Below are positions 45,592 through 60,567 of a stretch of 64,000 bases of DNA, one piece after another (position 1 is the first letter of the stretch; each line of letters begins with the position of its first letter). The stretch is from Arachnopeziza araneosa (Eukaryota; Ascomycota; Leotiomycetes; Helotiales; Arachnopezizaceae), in NCBI GenBank assembly GCA_003988855.1, contig QYAI01000008.1, forward strand, positions 124,001 through 188,000, written 5' to 3'. Under the pieces are notes generated by a model. The model did no database searches, was not told the DNA's origin, and saw only the letters and a list, made by a program, of their open reading frames with translations. The translations under genes were made by a program, and so were the position numbers.

Positions 45592-48500
45592 CTCCCTTAG
45601 CATTCCCACAGTATCAATAACAGCTTTCGAGGTGGCCCCTATGAGAAGAGAGAAGAAGAATGTAACGAAAAACTCCTCCCGCCCAAACTGCATCCAACCC
45701 GCTCCCGGACGAGTTTGTCTCCCTTCCTGCACCACACCAAATTGCTTCTCCCACCAAGCACATTGCTGTCTCCCTCAGCGTCTGATTGGAAATGCTGTAA
45801 TTGAATCCTCAGTGTCGACGGATGCGCGATCGGTCCTTGGCGACTAAATTAGAAGATGTAATCTCGTTGGGCTCCCACAGTGTTGTGGCTTGAAAACCTG
45901 AAACGACCTTTTTCTTCCTGACAATGCACAGATATGTCTTCAGCTATGCGCAAAACGTGGGATCTATAATTGGATATTATTACGATCCTGCCGTCTTGGG
46001 CATTCCAGAGACGGATGTGTTAATGTGTCTTTTGATGCCATTTCCACCTCTCACACTTGCTGCAAACTTGGTGCAGACTCCGAACATGTTCCGCTTTGAA
46101 ACAGCTTCAAAACTTGATGCCTCGTGTCCAGAATTAGGCATGGTTCTTCGGCTTGCTTCATCCGAACAGTGGCAGACTGAGGCAAATACTTGACACACGG
46201 ACTCGAGGTGTTCCGATGGGAAGGCCGCCTACTTGCCAACTGTCAGAGCTGTGAGCACTTCATGATCTTTCCTACCCCTGAGCACCTTGGGGTTTTCCTT
46301 CTCCCCCCTTCTCTCTCTCTCTCGCCTAAACGAGCCAGTTCAGAAGTCGGAGCCGAGATTCGCCTTCAATAATATCAGTGACAGACATATGTTGCAGCTT
46401 GCAAAACACTTTTCGTCTTCGTGGCGTAGAGCTTGCACAGGAGCCTTCCCAAGTCTTCCAATTCAGTGGGAGGCTAGACGGCTCGTGAGAGCATTCCACG
46501 CCTGCTTCTCACTTCTTTGACATTCAACGACATTTCGTGGGGCCTTCCGCGCCATCTAACCAAGTGTTCTATCTCTCGGTCGAATTTTCTAGCCTGTGTG
46601 CCTGCATATCTGCGGTGCGGGAATGGATGATTTGGAAGCTATTCAGGAACACGTTCCTGGAGCCGTCGTCCACGGACCACGAGTTCGCAGACGACTCTTT
46701 ATTCCAGTCGCACAGAAAAACCCTCGAAACAAAGGTCAAACTGGTCCCTGCTCTGTGAAGGTTAAGTAGCGGGTAGGAAGCACGAGAGACTTCCCCACCG
46801 CAGCAGCATGTATACATAGGCTAAATCCAAGCACCGAAGGGAATATCCTCAGGTTTATGATTGTACCCGGAGCACCTGTCAGGGGTGATGGACTTCTATC
46901 AGCCTGTACCTATGAAAGGCTTGCGGCTCTGTGAGAGATTGATCTATCTGCAACGGTACATTGCTGTGTCCAGAAACATTGGGTTCGTAGTTCGGACTCG
47001 GGATTGCCGTGAAACGGTTCATCCTGAGGTCCTGAGAGTCTCTTGAAGAACACTACGACTCTACTGACGGCCGATGGTGGTGGGGTATATTTTACACTTT
47101 ATGATTCATAACAAGCTATAGAGGTCCTGACGGTGTGGGTTGTCGGAGGCAAGTACGGTGGTATACTCTTGAACAGGAAGGACAGAGATGTGCTGCGAGG
47201 TGGTATCACCAATGTCGTTTGCCCCTCGTGGCGATCTGGTCTGCTCATTGGATGAAGACAATCGTTCCAAGCCGTCGATGTTGTATTCAACCATGACGGC
47301 TTGGGAGATGGCGGGATATGTCTGAGCGGCTGCGCTCGGGCCTTTTTTGACGACATTGCCGGCGCGGGGCAGTACTCTCTCTTCTGTTGCACAAGAATAT
47401 ACTTCCCGTCGTCGCAGTATTGGACGCCCATCCAACACGCTCTTGCTGACAGCCCTTGCAGCACAACATCGCTTTGAGGCACGCCTAAGAACCTTATACT
47501 CGTGCCCAGCTTGCGCAAGGCTGATGCCGTTCCACAAGAGAGAAGTGAACTTCGTACACTTGCGTCTGGCACCCCATCGCGCCGCTGCTTCACCAGCCTC
47601 TCTCGGCCATGGCAACCGAGCATTTGTCAGTAGCGCAAACATGCCTGGTCTCTCCACCAAAACTCGGGGTACAGCTGACGGCAAGGACTTTTGTTGGTTC
47701 TCTGTTCAGTTCATGCATGGCTACATAAACAGGCAGGGATCAGATGCAGTGCACAGTCGCTGCACAACGCCCCCAGTTGGAGAAACAGCAGAACGGGTGA
47801 TAATAGCCTTCTTCCGGCATATCTACATTAAAATGTCTCTACACTCCAATTTACACAAGCTACAACATGTTTCAAGAAGTTCGACATCCTGGAACGTCCC
47901 TGGGGATACTTCACATCTTCCACCGTTGCCTGTCGGTATAATACCTCGACGGTGGACGTGGCCCTTGGAGTTCTGAATAGGATGAAGGATTAGCAGAGCC
48001 GAAAGCTCAGCCGGGCCAAGAACCCTCGGGGAACCCAATTACAGCTGCACAACTTCTGAAGTCACCTGATCGACGTCGAGCATCCAGACGTTATATGTCC
48101 TTGTCCGGCTGCCAATTTTTCGGATAATGCTCCGCAAAGCTTGGGCAAAACCAAGCTTCTCCCCGGTCACAACCAGGACAGAATACAAGGTCAAGGAAGA
48201 GCTGGTTTGCCCAAATCATAATATCCGCACTTATTGCTTTATAATATTCAGAATGGCGGTCGTTCTTCAACTAACTTTCGCTTGGCTCAAATTCCAGCTT
48301 CTATGATTTACACAAGGGAATGATATCTTGGTACGTTTATCGCGGCAATTCCATGTCCAGGCCGCTGGAGCTTGGTAAGACTGGGTTCTGAGAGATGCGG
48401 GGAGACTTGATACCCAGAGATTCCTATCACCGTTCCATCTACGAGAGTCGATGGGCTCTCTCTAGTGGACTTTAGTCTCTACCAAGGGAACTTCGCTTCT

Positions 48501-50466
48501 TTGGGTCAAATATCAATCAAGGTTCATTCATAAGACAATATTTCATGTTGCGTATGACTTGAATATCTCGCCGAAATGGCTCTGCCAATCAATCAAATTT
48601 CTTTCATTGCTTATCTTCATCATATCACACCATGATTGGCATGGTGTAACCCAGACGAACTGTCTTTCTCGGAACATTGAAACGAGATATCGCATCAACT
48701 ACTCAAAACATAGATGTTCAACTGCGTAAGTAACGTCAAGGATTTGCTGCTTTTACAACCCAGGTATTGATCAAGGTTTGCGGCCTGCTTGATGTATAGC
48801 TCGCTCTCTCTCTCCCCAACCCAAATCTAAATCAAAGTGACTGCGTCAGAATTCCATCACATTCTCATCCCGAAACCAAAGCCGAATATTAAGACCTGCA
48901 TTGGAAACGACAACCGCATCGTTCAATCCTAGAAGCTTCACATCGGCCATACATATTTCGGTTTTAGCCAATGGGAAACTGTGTGGTCCATTATTTCCTT
49001 CAGGCCTAGAAGCAAAGGAAGGGCATCTGATACTATAAACACCTCGCAAATTTGGAGCTCCGGCACTTCATTAATGATGCGCGATGAAGAGAGTTGTTTC
49101 CCAGGCCTCGGAGAAAGTTACAAGGGGCGGCGCAAGACCTCAACTGATGCTTAAAAGTGCCAGGCACGAATCATGAGGCTTGAGACTTCTCGGAGAATTA
49201 ACGTCAAATATGCAAATGCTTTTTCTGCCGTTCACCTTCTACTCTCTCTCCCGTCGAGACCCTCAGTCGTATGCAAGTACCTTACAGTACTCGAGCCTGA
49301 GCAAGTTTTAGACCAACGACCTCGAATTTTAAACTTCATCCAATGAATGTTTTTACCGCGGGTCACCTCGTCAATGTCCCAACAGACGCTTTCAAAGGGC
49401 ACTTCCTGCGATTAACATTGAACGCTGCAAAGCAATAAAGATAGACTGGTCTCCACGTTTCTCTCCTAATTTCCGAACTGCATCCTTCAAATTCTCCGCG
49501 ATCCTGAACAGGCTCGATTTGGAACAACGCCCGTTGACGGTTGGGCTGCGAGCAGGCGGAGATCTTGCGGAATTAAATGCTCTCCCCTTTCCTGCACATG
49601 TCAATCTTCATTATTCATACATATGCACGCTCAAACGTATACTGGCGCCGCCAATGAGATGTCCTCTCCAGGAAAGTCTGCAATTTCCCGACATGCGCCA
49701 TTCATAATTTTCATCCCATCTGTTTATTCAATTTTCTTCCATAGGGTCACAGTGGACTTGCGCGGCCAATTCTGCAGCGCACGACCGACAAGCCATCTTC
49801 GAACCCCTCTGAGCCACCACCGATACAACCCAAACCTGTGCGCTCGAACTCCTGCAGCTTCTCTAGCACATCAATACTCCATCGTTCTCGCCTTCAGAAC
49901 ATGCAGATCCAGAGTGTGGAGCCCTCGTCGATCTCATAAAATAATGCGCTCGCGATATACATTAGTGGTGCCGGTAGTGCTGGATTGGCGGTGGCGTACG
50001 CAAGCTGTGGTCGTTGCTTGCATTTGCAGTTTACAGTCCTTCGGACCTTCAACCACCTTTGCATTGACCTGCATAAGGATGCAACTGCAAGAATGGCAAC
50101 CACATACTCACGAACTGCCTCTGTTCCACCAGTTCGCATTAGGTTTCAGAAGCACCCTTGGCCCAATAAAGAAAATGACCTATCTGCAATGTTCTGGGTT
50201 TGAGGTTTGTTTCTATTTTCATCGACTGTGATTCGGTTCAGGACAGGACAATGGCACCCCACTTGTGTTTCATGATTCTGTGGCCGCCAGACAACCTCCT
50301 CCACACTGTTTACACTGACTGTTGGAGGACGCTGAGGATCATCAATAACACATGGAGGGATTCTCTCGCCGGCGATTTTCAGACCTGTTCGCGGGGGGGG
50401 GCGTTTTTAGATGAGCAATTATTACAATACATTATTTGACACGGCATGAACAATTAACTGCAGCCC

Positions 50467-50467
<1 letters not shown>

Positions 50468-50500
<33 letters not shown>
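50468..50500. repeat. (CAG)11 microsatellite
   Basis: Eleven uninterrupted CAG triplets followed by CGG. No supported reading frame uses it. Confidence 0.95.
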
Positions 50501-50502
<2 letters not shown>

Positions 50503-51224
50503 GCATCCTGCGCGTTCAACGTTTCTATAGCAGGCCATAGGGGGGTATAATAGAGTACCTACCTGGGCGGAAGGGCTTCCAGCGTTGTACCACGGTCAAT
50601 GTCAGGTAAAAGTCTGGTAACGAGGAGTATTGGTACCTACACCGCCACTCTGTTCCCCGCGTTTCGCTTTTCCTGGAGTACCTGGCAGTCGAGGAGGGCC
50701 ATTTGCAGAGCTAGCTCGCCCTCCTTCACCACACCATGCGAACAAAGTTTGACACCACCGTCCACAATCATATGCATTTATCAACTTGTTCCCATGTACC
50801 CCATTCCCGAAAGCAATAGTCCGCCCAGGAGGGTTGATCACATGTTGCTATGTAGCGTCACATTTTCCCGCGGCGGGACACTCTGTTCACGAGTTGGTCT
50901 TTTCGCCCACGTTTTGAGGACTGCAGGCACCGGGTTTCCCCGCAATCTCTTTCATTAACAGAAGGCTGATGGGTGGAAGAGGTCGAAACGTCATCCTTTT
51001 GTCAGCATGAATAAGACGCAGCGTTCGCAGCTCCATCTTCCGTTCCGGATCGGAACGGGGTGGTGGGTTCTTGTGCTCACCAATGCCGGGACCCGTCTCG
51101 TCCTCCAGCGGCCAAACCGACATGGTCATGGACCGAATGCACCATCCTCTCCCAGTCGGTGGGTGACACTCGGAAGTGTAAAATTCCAGAGAGTCAGGAG
51201 AAGGCGCCTGCCAACTTCTCACGG

Positions 51225-51248
51225 TCTCTCTCTCTCTCTCTCTCTCTC
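51225..51248. repeat. (TC)n microsatellite
   Basis: Twelve TC dinucleotides, a CT tract of the type common in fungal promoters. Confidence 0.9.
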
Positions 51249-51686
51249 ACGACCAAGTAGTGGGCACCGTGACTTCACTAAGTCGTGGTTGGGCGACGAT
51301 GCTGAGGATCGGCTGTGTCTCAAAGGGGTCGTCGACGACGCCCACGTTCTCCGCCCTCTCACACTAGAACTTTCGACGACTCTTCGATGGTCATTTCCCT
51401 CTCTGTTTCACACACGCCTGAAACCAGCGGCGCTTGGCGTTTCCCAGCGTTCAGATTGATCAGAGACATCCTAGTCCCGCCCCGCGCGACTCGGTGGACT
51501 TCCTGGCTGGCGGGCGGGCGGAGCTGGCAATCTCCCTAAAACGTGCCATCCCAACCACGCCAGCACTCCACTAAGGCGAAGCATCGCTCGTGTTTGGCAC
51601 AGACATGACTCTCATCATCATCATCGTCCGCCGTCTTCAAGAAGGCTGTCAAATCCATCTCGCCGAGCTGCTCGTACGGGTCGGGA

Positions 51687-51724
51687 AGACTGAAGACTGA
51701 AGACTGAAGACTGAAGAAGACTGA
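51687..51724. repeat. (GACTGAA)n heptanucleotide repeat
   Basis: Four perfect GACTGAA units followed by GAAGACTGAA, an imperfect fifth unit. Confidence 0.9.
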
Positions 51725-52146
51725 AACGCAGTCGGCGGTTGGGCCGGATCGGCCTTGGATTCGCTAGTCGGCGCTGCACGCACGGACCGGAGCTTCAGTC
51801 CCACCAGGCCGGATTCCAAAGTCGACAGGACTTGACAGCAGCAGACCGGCAGCATTTCTTCCTCCAGCAAACTCAACCATGAGCTGTGGCCAACTCGGTG
51901 CGCGCTGATCACAATCCCCTCGAGACGATTCCGTCTTCACGAAGATCCCACTGCGATACAAGATTACCATGTCTTGACGGTCCTCTCTGTCACCGCTGCA
52001 TGTATTCTTACACTTTCGAAACTTGAGAAGAATGAGCAACACGAACAGGGTTAAGCTCGAGAAACACGTGTGGGCAGGGAACAGGGCAGGCTGATCAGCA
52101 TCCGGCTTCCGAATCATCGTCGATCGTTCGGGCGAGGTGGACACGC

Positions 52147-52183
52147 ACACACACACACACTCTCTCTCTCTCTCTCTCTCTCT
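52147..52183. repeat. Compound (AC)n(TC)n microsatellite
   Basis: About seven AC units switch directly to about eleven TC units. Confidence 0.9.
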
Positions 52184-54701
52184 TTCTAAGCTGGTGGAGC
52201 GAGGAGGGCTGGCTGGCTAGGTACGGAGGTACAAAGGTGCCAAAGATGTCTAGCGCCGCCAACGGCAGCACTTGTGAAATGCCTCACACACACCAGTTCC
52301 AGCTCAGGTTTGACGTAACAACGGCACAGAACGACCAGTCAACTTAGACATCATTCTAGAAGACGGCATGACTTCTGGACGCCGTTCCGGCCAGATAGGA
52401 TGCGGTTGGTGTGCCGCCGCTCTGCAAATTATGCTTTGCTGATGCTGACGGCACTGCGTTGGACAGCCCTGGCAGAAACCAACTGGTATGATATCTCGAT
52501 GCAAATCTGATCGGACCAAGTTTCCTCACATGACCCGCCATCGCAGCATTTCATGCAGTAGTATTGTAGCACCGCGATCCAGCGCTCACCGCATCAGCGG
52601 CAGAAGCAGGAAAGGCTCAACATCATCACAATCAGTGCCACCATCTTACAATTCCCACCTACTAACCAACATACATGGGGCAATGAAAACTTCCATCTGA
52701 GCGAAAAACCTGCAGCAGCTCTTACCACACTTGTTCATTCTCTGTCCTTGCTCTTGGAGGACGGGTTCGTAAAGAAACATGCGACACCACACGACAAGAA
52801 AGTCTCGAGAGAAGATCCACACCCCCAATGCAAATGCAACGCATTGCACAAATAATCCGATTGAGGGACTCCGCATCATTGGCTCCAGGGCATCTCTGGC
52901 GTCCGGAACGGCTTCCACTGTCGCAAAATCCATTCATAGGGCTCACTCATTCGGCAGTGGTCGGCAAGCTTGGACATCTCTTTTCGCGGACTCAGAAGGC
53001 GGCTTGCAGCCCGACGTGATGATCTCTTCTCCAGCGCAGCGGAGCTAATGAGCCCGTGGCCGAAAGTAGGAAAAGATTTCAGCTGCTCCTGCAGCGAATA
53101 TTCCGTGAAGCTTCTGCACAAGTCTCAATTCCCAACGCGGCCGTTGGCAGTGGAGCGAAAAGGGCGTTGGAAAAGCCAAAGGTGGCCGGAGCTTGTGGAA
53201 GATTCCTCGTGGACGACGGACTCTTCACCATGTGGAAGCAAGTCACCTGTCGATGATATCGAAGGCTGGGGTGGCGCATGTGTCTCTCGCGCTCGTCCTG
53301 GACAGATCAGACGAACTTTCACGTCAGACTAATGCAGTCTTGTTCCTGAATCAAGAAATGGAAATCTCGGTGGTCTCAAACTTATTTCATGCAAGGCTCG
53401 GTTGCATCATTGTTCCTGGCAGCCCAGTCAGTTGGCCGAAAGGGTTCCAGGGTGGAACAGAATAATCTTATTCAAATAATACATTTCATACATTTATGAC
53501 TTAGGATGCGGAGTGGCAGGATACACATACCACTTGGCAGTCAGTGTTGTTGAGTCGGTCATCCCAAACCCTGGAGCATACCCGTGGTGCATGGCATCCC
53601 TGAAGCGATCGCCAAATTGATTCCTACGGGGAAAAGACGTAGCCAGAGCCGCGTGCCTGGTTGGTGCACCGCAAATCCCACCCGACCCCGTGAACTTGAG
53701 CAGAGACCATGTTGAAATCCCTTTCCAAAACATTGGATGTAGGGTTTTCCCATCTTCTCCTTTCCATTACAGCACCGACTCGTTTCCCCAGTGGAAGAAC
53801 AGGTACAGAGTCTTCTGCAGGTACTTTGAGACAGAGAATGGTGCTCAGACGGCCCTAAAAATAAAATATCGACACCGGCCGAGGCGCGCAATGAGTCTCC
53901 AGCGCTTTGTTGCTGTCTTGTTGGCCACAATATCTCTGTGTAAATTCTTCAGACTGCATAATTCCCATGTATCTGTGTATCATCTTTCGCATCCTTTGCT
54001 TCGGTCTAGGATACTGACGTGCGACGACCATAAAGTTTACATCTGTTATCATCATACCATCACTGTATCACTGCCATCCATCATTGCGCATTCTGTCAGA
54101 GGGTCCTCAATTATTCATTTACCTCTCTCTAGCTGTTTTGGAATTGAACTAGAATAATCACATCCTTTGTCGTTGCTATTCTCATCATTCCTGGTTGCTT
54201 TGATATGATATGTTATGATTTGACACGATCGTCCGTTCGGCGCAGAACCGAGAACCCCAGCACCGATCCTGAATATCCCAGTCCAGCCCAGCTCAGCTCA
54301 GTAGTGTATCCATTATTAGCTTTTCTAGGGTAACGTCCAGCTTTCCCCTCAGAGGCTCAGCAGAGCCCAGTGTTTGGAGATCCTGGGGAGACGGAGATGC
54401 CGCTGCGAGATGAGAGCCTGGCCATCTCCAGTAGTTATGACTTTCCATTCCTGTCACGCCTAGCCATCGCCAGCAGCGCAAAATGAAAAAAATGAAAACA
54501 AACCCATACCTTCTCCTCCTCACTTGATCCATTCTCTCGCAGCTGAGGCACAGGGAGCGCGAGAGGTCCCGGACCGAGTGAGCCCTTCTAGGTATCAACC
54601 AAGTCTGCTCCACGAACTCAAACCCGTCGCTCTGTCCCTCAGCCCGCCCTCCTCGCTCCGACGGATCACGACTGATCTGGGCAGATCCGATCACCAGGAA
54701 T

Positions 54702-54725
54702 CCGTTCGTTCGTTCGTTCGTTCGG
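54702..54725. repeat. (CGTT)n tetranucleotide repeat
   Basis: Five to six CGTT/TTCG units. Confidence 0.85.
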
Positions 54726-57700
54726 AGGCATGGTAAGCCTCCGACGGTGCCGACGACCTCTGCGACACCAACGCCTGGTCTCACAGTCCGCGTGCGTGAG
54801 CATCTCAGCTGAGCGGCCCTCCCTCCTACCAGACCGATCGTTCTGCAGTGACGGGTACGGACTCTGACGGAACGTGTAACTCACCACGCTGCCTGGATCG
54901 TGGTGCATCTCGTGCCTGCCTCCTGCAGATCTCGCACTGATGCCGCACCAGCAGAGTCGATGGAGCGGAGCGGAGTGGAGAGCATGAAACCCACCGTGTC
55001 TGCCCCTCTGTCGGTGCTGGAGAAGTCTCCTACCCGGTGATCATGGTTCGGTAGATCTCGTTCGTGCTGCCGGAGACGTTGTTCCCACTCCCATCCACCC
55101 AAATATCTCCCTGGCTTGCCACTCCAACTTAGCTCGACCTGCTGTATATTGCAGAGAAAACTCTTCCCGTATATTCCAGCTTAATTCCTAAGTAGCAGGC
55201 GCCATTATGCCAGTGTTCTGTCGAGCAAGCATTTGTTTTGTGGATCTGGATGTATTGTTGATGCCACCCCAACCGAGCTTGATATTTACTTTTATTCCCA
55301 AGGTATAAATCGTTACACACGAGTCATACACTCACTCTCCCGTTCTCAGTCCATCTTATTATCTATTATTTACATCCGAGTGGGAGTTCTGTGATCCACT
55401 GCTGCAGTGGGATTTCAAGCTCAACTGTATGTAGTTTATAAAAAACATTCATCCGTCCCTCATCCTTCATCCACACATCTCGCATTCCTTCTCCGCTCTC
55501 TCGCACTCTCCGATCCCCCCAGAATCACAAGTGCATATCCAACTCAATCCCTCATGCACAACCCTCAAATCCACTCACTTCTCATCATTGACGCACCTCG
55601 CGAAGAATACTTCCAACTCCTCCTCCACCCCCATTCCCGTATACACAACAACCGAATCCAGAAACCACCTGGCGAGTGCCACCAGCGGCCACACCGTCGC
55701 GCTCTCTACTCGTGCGGACCCGCTCCTCGCCATGCATATTTTCTTTTCCCTTGCTGCCGTCTGCGAATGCGGATTACCGGCTCCGTTGCGTCCCCCGTTG
55801 CTTTTTCCTCGCAACTCTAATTCGATGGGTGATGGCTTCCTTCACCGCTGCCTAGGGATGCCCGCTGGTGGGATTGGGGCATGGAGACATGAGAAGAATG
55901 TTTAATTTGGAAAGATGGGCGCGGTGCTGTCTGCGGGTTTGGGTCTCGCATCTGTGGGTTGGGGGCTTGCACGGTGGGGAGGGCAGAGACGTTGATGTTG
56001 CACCGGTTTGGTTGAGTGTTGAGCGTCTATCCATCTCTCTTGAGGAAGTTCTACTGTCGGTTTTGAATGCGTGGATGTCAAAAGCTCAACTGCGTGATTG
56101 CTTGCTACATGAATATTCCTTCTGTCACATCGTACCTGATCGTTAAGCATAAACAGTGCATTTGAGCCGCATTTCTACTCCAAGCTCTTCACATATCAGC
56201 TCTGCCCAACTTTTATCCTGCGTATGATCATTCTCCCCATGTCACCGTGATCTGGAGTTGTTTCAAGAATCAAGAATCCGTGACTTCAGCTCGTGCGTGT
56301 CTCTCATATATCTCCCGCGAATCAGCAGAGTACAAGCATGCTTTACCTGCTGATCTGAGAATGGACCGTATCGTACGACATGATCATGCTTCATCTATCA
56401 TTTAGCACCAGAGGGTTTCCTCCATGATTCAGTCCTCGGGTCTGGTTCTGGCAACCAGGTCTAGACCCACTCTCGCCATTGTCTGATGATGTGTTTAATA
56501 CGCTCAAAGAAACATTATTATGGTGGCTGCATAGTTGAAATGGGTCGATCAGTGGCCGTGCTCCGTTAATGTTATCTTGAAAACTTATTCCGAGCTCTGG
56601 AAGTTCCACTCGTAGGACACTTGCTGTTCAATTTTCAACCACTAGCTTGATCCTACCGTGGCTGCATTATCAAAGCAATAAATGGTTTTGCACCCTTGTG
56701 ATTGAGGATTTAATCTCAAGCCTGGAATATTCCTTTCAATAATTTGGGAGACTCATTTCCTCGAACTACTATAGCGTGGTGTTATCTTGGCTGCAGAATC
56801 AAAACATGAGAGTGACTGTGCGTTTTCAGCATCATCCTCGGGATTTCTTCTCGATTCCAAAACTAGATCTTTGCCACCAAATTTTACTTGGTTTTGGGGA
56901 AAATAAACTGTCATAGTGCTAGAGCACGAAGATAATTAAGTGGCTAATTGCACAACCTTCGTTGACTGAGGATCAGTTCTCACTTTAGAAGTCAAATACT
57001 TGTGGTTGTGACAACTATTACATTTCGCAGAACTAGACGCGATCCATTCTTGTAAGAAAAGTACAACGGGGCATTTTAAAAAGGTGTCAGGTTCTTGATC
57101 TTCGATGAGAGGAGTTCTCTGATATGGAGTAAGACAGTCATTATCCGTGAAAGATTATTTTAGCAATAGGGGCTCGCTGTGTTGCATTTCGAAGTTATTG
57201 TGTATAATTGTTATCAGAATCTCCCTCCCCTGCTGCATCAAGAGCCACCATGACCTTTGTCAGGCGACAAGTAATTATTCAGGATGTACCCAGGAGAGTT
57301 TTTTAATGCCTCTCGGAAGTTTTCATGCCAAACTTCTTTGCATCTCCCATTCTTGGTCTCTCTTCGCTATTCCTTATGGGACATCGTATAACCGACCAGT
57401 GAGATCTTTGCCAAAGATACAATGCTTCGGCCACCATGCCGTCCGGTCCTGCCAAGACAGAAAGCTTGAGCCGAAGAGCATCCCGAGAATCGAAGCCCGA
57501 TCATGCATCAGGTACGAGTGATTTCCTTGTTGAGGGAATTTATTCTGAACATCATCTGACTCGGCTCATCCAGGGAGGTTCCCTGTAGCCAGAAGTTAGG
57601 ACATGCAATGCTAGAACCCCCACAGCCCGCTTCGCAAGATTTGCACACTCAGAAGTTCCTAAACCTCCTGAGGAAACCCGGCGAAGGGGGTTATAATACA

Positions 57701-57872
57701 AGCTGAGATATGAAGCGAGAGGCTTCAAGAGCCCAAGTGCCTGTGTTGGGCAGAGGATATGGAATTTGACTTGTTCGTTTCTCGTTCCACAGAGTTATTC
57801 TCCGACATCATAGCGTGGGCGCGGGATGTGGCAGCTACGAGTGATGCAGAAACGGGCTTCTCCAGGTCCGAA

Positions 57873-57893
57873 CTGCTGCTGCTGTTGTTGTTG
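57873..57893. repeat. (CTG)n(TTG)n microsatellite
   Basis: Four CTG units pass into three TTG units. Confidence 0.8.
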
Positions 57894-60567
57894 ATGGAAT
57901 TGCGTGGTTGGTTTGGCTTTCGGTCAATAATACTTCTCCAATTAATTTGTTTGAGATTACAATCCCGTTCTGAGCAACTCCATGGCGACAGGAACTGCGT
58001 CTGTGAGTTTGATCAAAGCGTGCTTTGGATGTTTATTCCGACAAGTAAGCGGCATTGCCAGCCTGGATGCACCCAAATCGGGAGGACTCTACACGGCTAG
58101 CAACCGAATGATTTGAGTATCCGCAGGCGGGCCTTCTGGGGTCATCCAAGAAGAAAACGGCCATTCAGCGGAGCGATTACCCTGTTTGACTCGACAAATG
58201 ATTACTCAAAGAGTTGCGAGTGGCTGGCACTGCGGCGTTCTCTCTCTTGTGGGGAGATTTGTATGAGTGGAGTCTGAAGAAATGTCGTGTCAGAGGTCAT
58301 GCTGGAACCTTACCGCCATGCAGCACATGGAGGGGTGCTTTTAGCGCCGATAGGTATTCTGAAGTATATTGACCTTCTCCTATCGAGATCGTCTACTCTG
58401 CATTGCATGGGGCTTCTTATCGTGGCGTGAAAGGCTGCAGCGTGGTGCATGAACAGTGCACGAACCAATCCGAAAAAATGTCCAAAGTAATATTTGGACC
58501 TCGTCGGCTCAGAAGCGGAGGAGGAGCCAGAAACGAACACGAATTGTCCTATCACAAAAAACAATGAAGATATAAGAGCCGAGCTAAGTGGCGTGTTGAT
58601 GGCGGCTCCGAACCTGGTGTCTTTCAACTGTCGGGACCACTTTCCCCAGACGGAAAGCCTCTCTCTGCCGTGTGCGGTCAACCGCTGTGCCGCGTGGGTA
58701 TCCTCCAACATTCATGCCTGACGCCGCCAAGTGCGCCGTGAAGGAGACGACAGGCTGGGAGGGCCAACATTGTCAACCGGTCTCGGCCGTTCTGGGACGA
58801 TTCCCGATCTGTAGCCAGTCGGAAGCTTTCCAAACGGTTGCCTTTGGATCCATGGCTGGCGGCTTCTGAAAAGCCTCTCCTCGAGTGCGGTTTGAAAACA
58901 TCATACAAGACACCGTGCGAGGATAATCCGTGTATGGAGCATTGTACGCCGTTGCTGAAGCGGAACGAGAAATTCCTCTTCTGCATGCATGGGGCCTGAT
59001 GCCAATCAAGAAATTGTGCTTTCTCGTGTTTCGCGATGCCGCCACTGGGGGCCAACGTTGAATGCATTTGCTTTTTCGAGGCAAGCACGTTGCAATCTGC
59101 GCAGGAAACGTCCGATTTCTCCGTTTCTGCTCCTTTCTTCTGTCGGAGCCCCGGGTTGCATCGTGAGTCCCCCCCCGGCACCGGCTTGCCAAAAACGGGA
59201 ATCCTGAATTGCCTCCTCCAACGAAACAAGTACAGTCATCATCAGGGCATCCGGCGTACCTCGCTCGCAAGCAGAGCACAATGTGGCTGCTGACCACTGC
59301 CAACGCAATACGAAAATGAGAATGAAAATAGAAGCGGCAGCGCCGACGAGATGGCGGACTCGGTGTGTCGTGAAATTGTTTCCACCATCTGCTCCGACTG
59401 CGTTCGGCTCCCTCCGAATGAAGCCCTACTGGTGTCTTGCCATCCACGGCTCTTCGAATCCCTGCTGCCCGTTCCTGCTTTCTCTCACACTGAATGTAAC
59501 TTCGACGTCGAGAAATGGAATAGATGGACAATAATAGAGAGCCACATATCGATCCACCAGCTCCCATCCTGACCGCCGTGTAGATTTAGGACTGCCGTCA
59601 GCAAGGTACCAAAACCTTACGCAGGATGCTTCATGACCCAAGAGGCTGGTTGCTGATCTTGGAAGGATTCATCCTGCTCTCCGAAATAGAGAGATGATTC
59701 GGACCGTGTTCTGGGCGTGCCTCTTGCCAGCTTGTGTCCGTGACTGCAGATTGAAAATTAGTTGATGGTGAGATATCTGCGGTGAGATTGCAGCTTCACA
59801 CTTTCGTAAACTTTCTTTGTTGCAGCGTGGTATTGCAAAAGCACATATCAAACCCGACGTGCGTTTGTTTGATTTTCTTGATGGGGACGAAACCGGGTTG
59901 AGGAAAAGGGGAAGTCGCCGCAGTGGGCTCGCTTCTCTCGCCGACGTCGAGACCACCGGACATTGTAACGTCAATCAATAATTAATTAAGTGAGCTATCA
60001 CCTGACAAGGGTTTCTACTGCTCTCCTGTGCTGCGCACTGCATATATTGAAGATAATGTCACTCTTTCTTTCGTTTTGGAGGGCTTGTTTTGCACATCAT
60101 CTTTCAAAAGGAGTCTCATCAATTGCTTTTCGCACCGAAAACCTCGATCCGACCCTAACACCCCACTACCTGACGATCACACTTATCATTCAGTGATGGG
60201 CTCTCGTATTGTTGAGTTTAGTATCTACCGATGCGGCCTAATGGACGCGCGCTTTCCCCTTGTTCGTCAGGTTTCTATCCAACTCTATCAGTATGGGAAG
60301 TGTCACATCACAACCATGTCGCGAGTTCTTCATGGTTACTGCAGACCTGGAAGTGGACTTGCTGCAGAGAGAGAACTCTCTGAATGAACGACCCTGGAAC
60401 AAAGGAGATGCCACCGACGATCAGCTTAGTATCTCGGCGAATTTATTCCACTGCCGAGCAGTCTGAAGTACCAACTATTGCATATCCTATTCTCTGGCAT
60501 ATTTATGCGCTGAGACATCGTATCAGGTACAAACTAATGTGGCTTTGTCGCTTGGTAAAATCTCCTG

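Noticed and set aside
47099..47684. Minus-strand frames of 174 and 192 codons
   Set aside because: They overlap each other in different frames and a 209-codon plus frame. No domain, signal peptide or splice context, and composition looks random.
55407..55905. Two overlapping plus frames of 124-137 codons
   Set aside because: Ser/His/Pro-rich low-complexity translation of a pyrimidine-rich stretch, in two frames at once.
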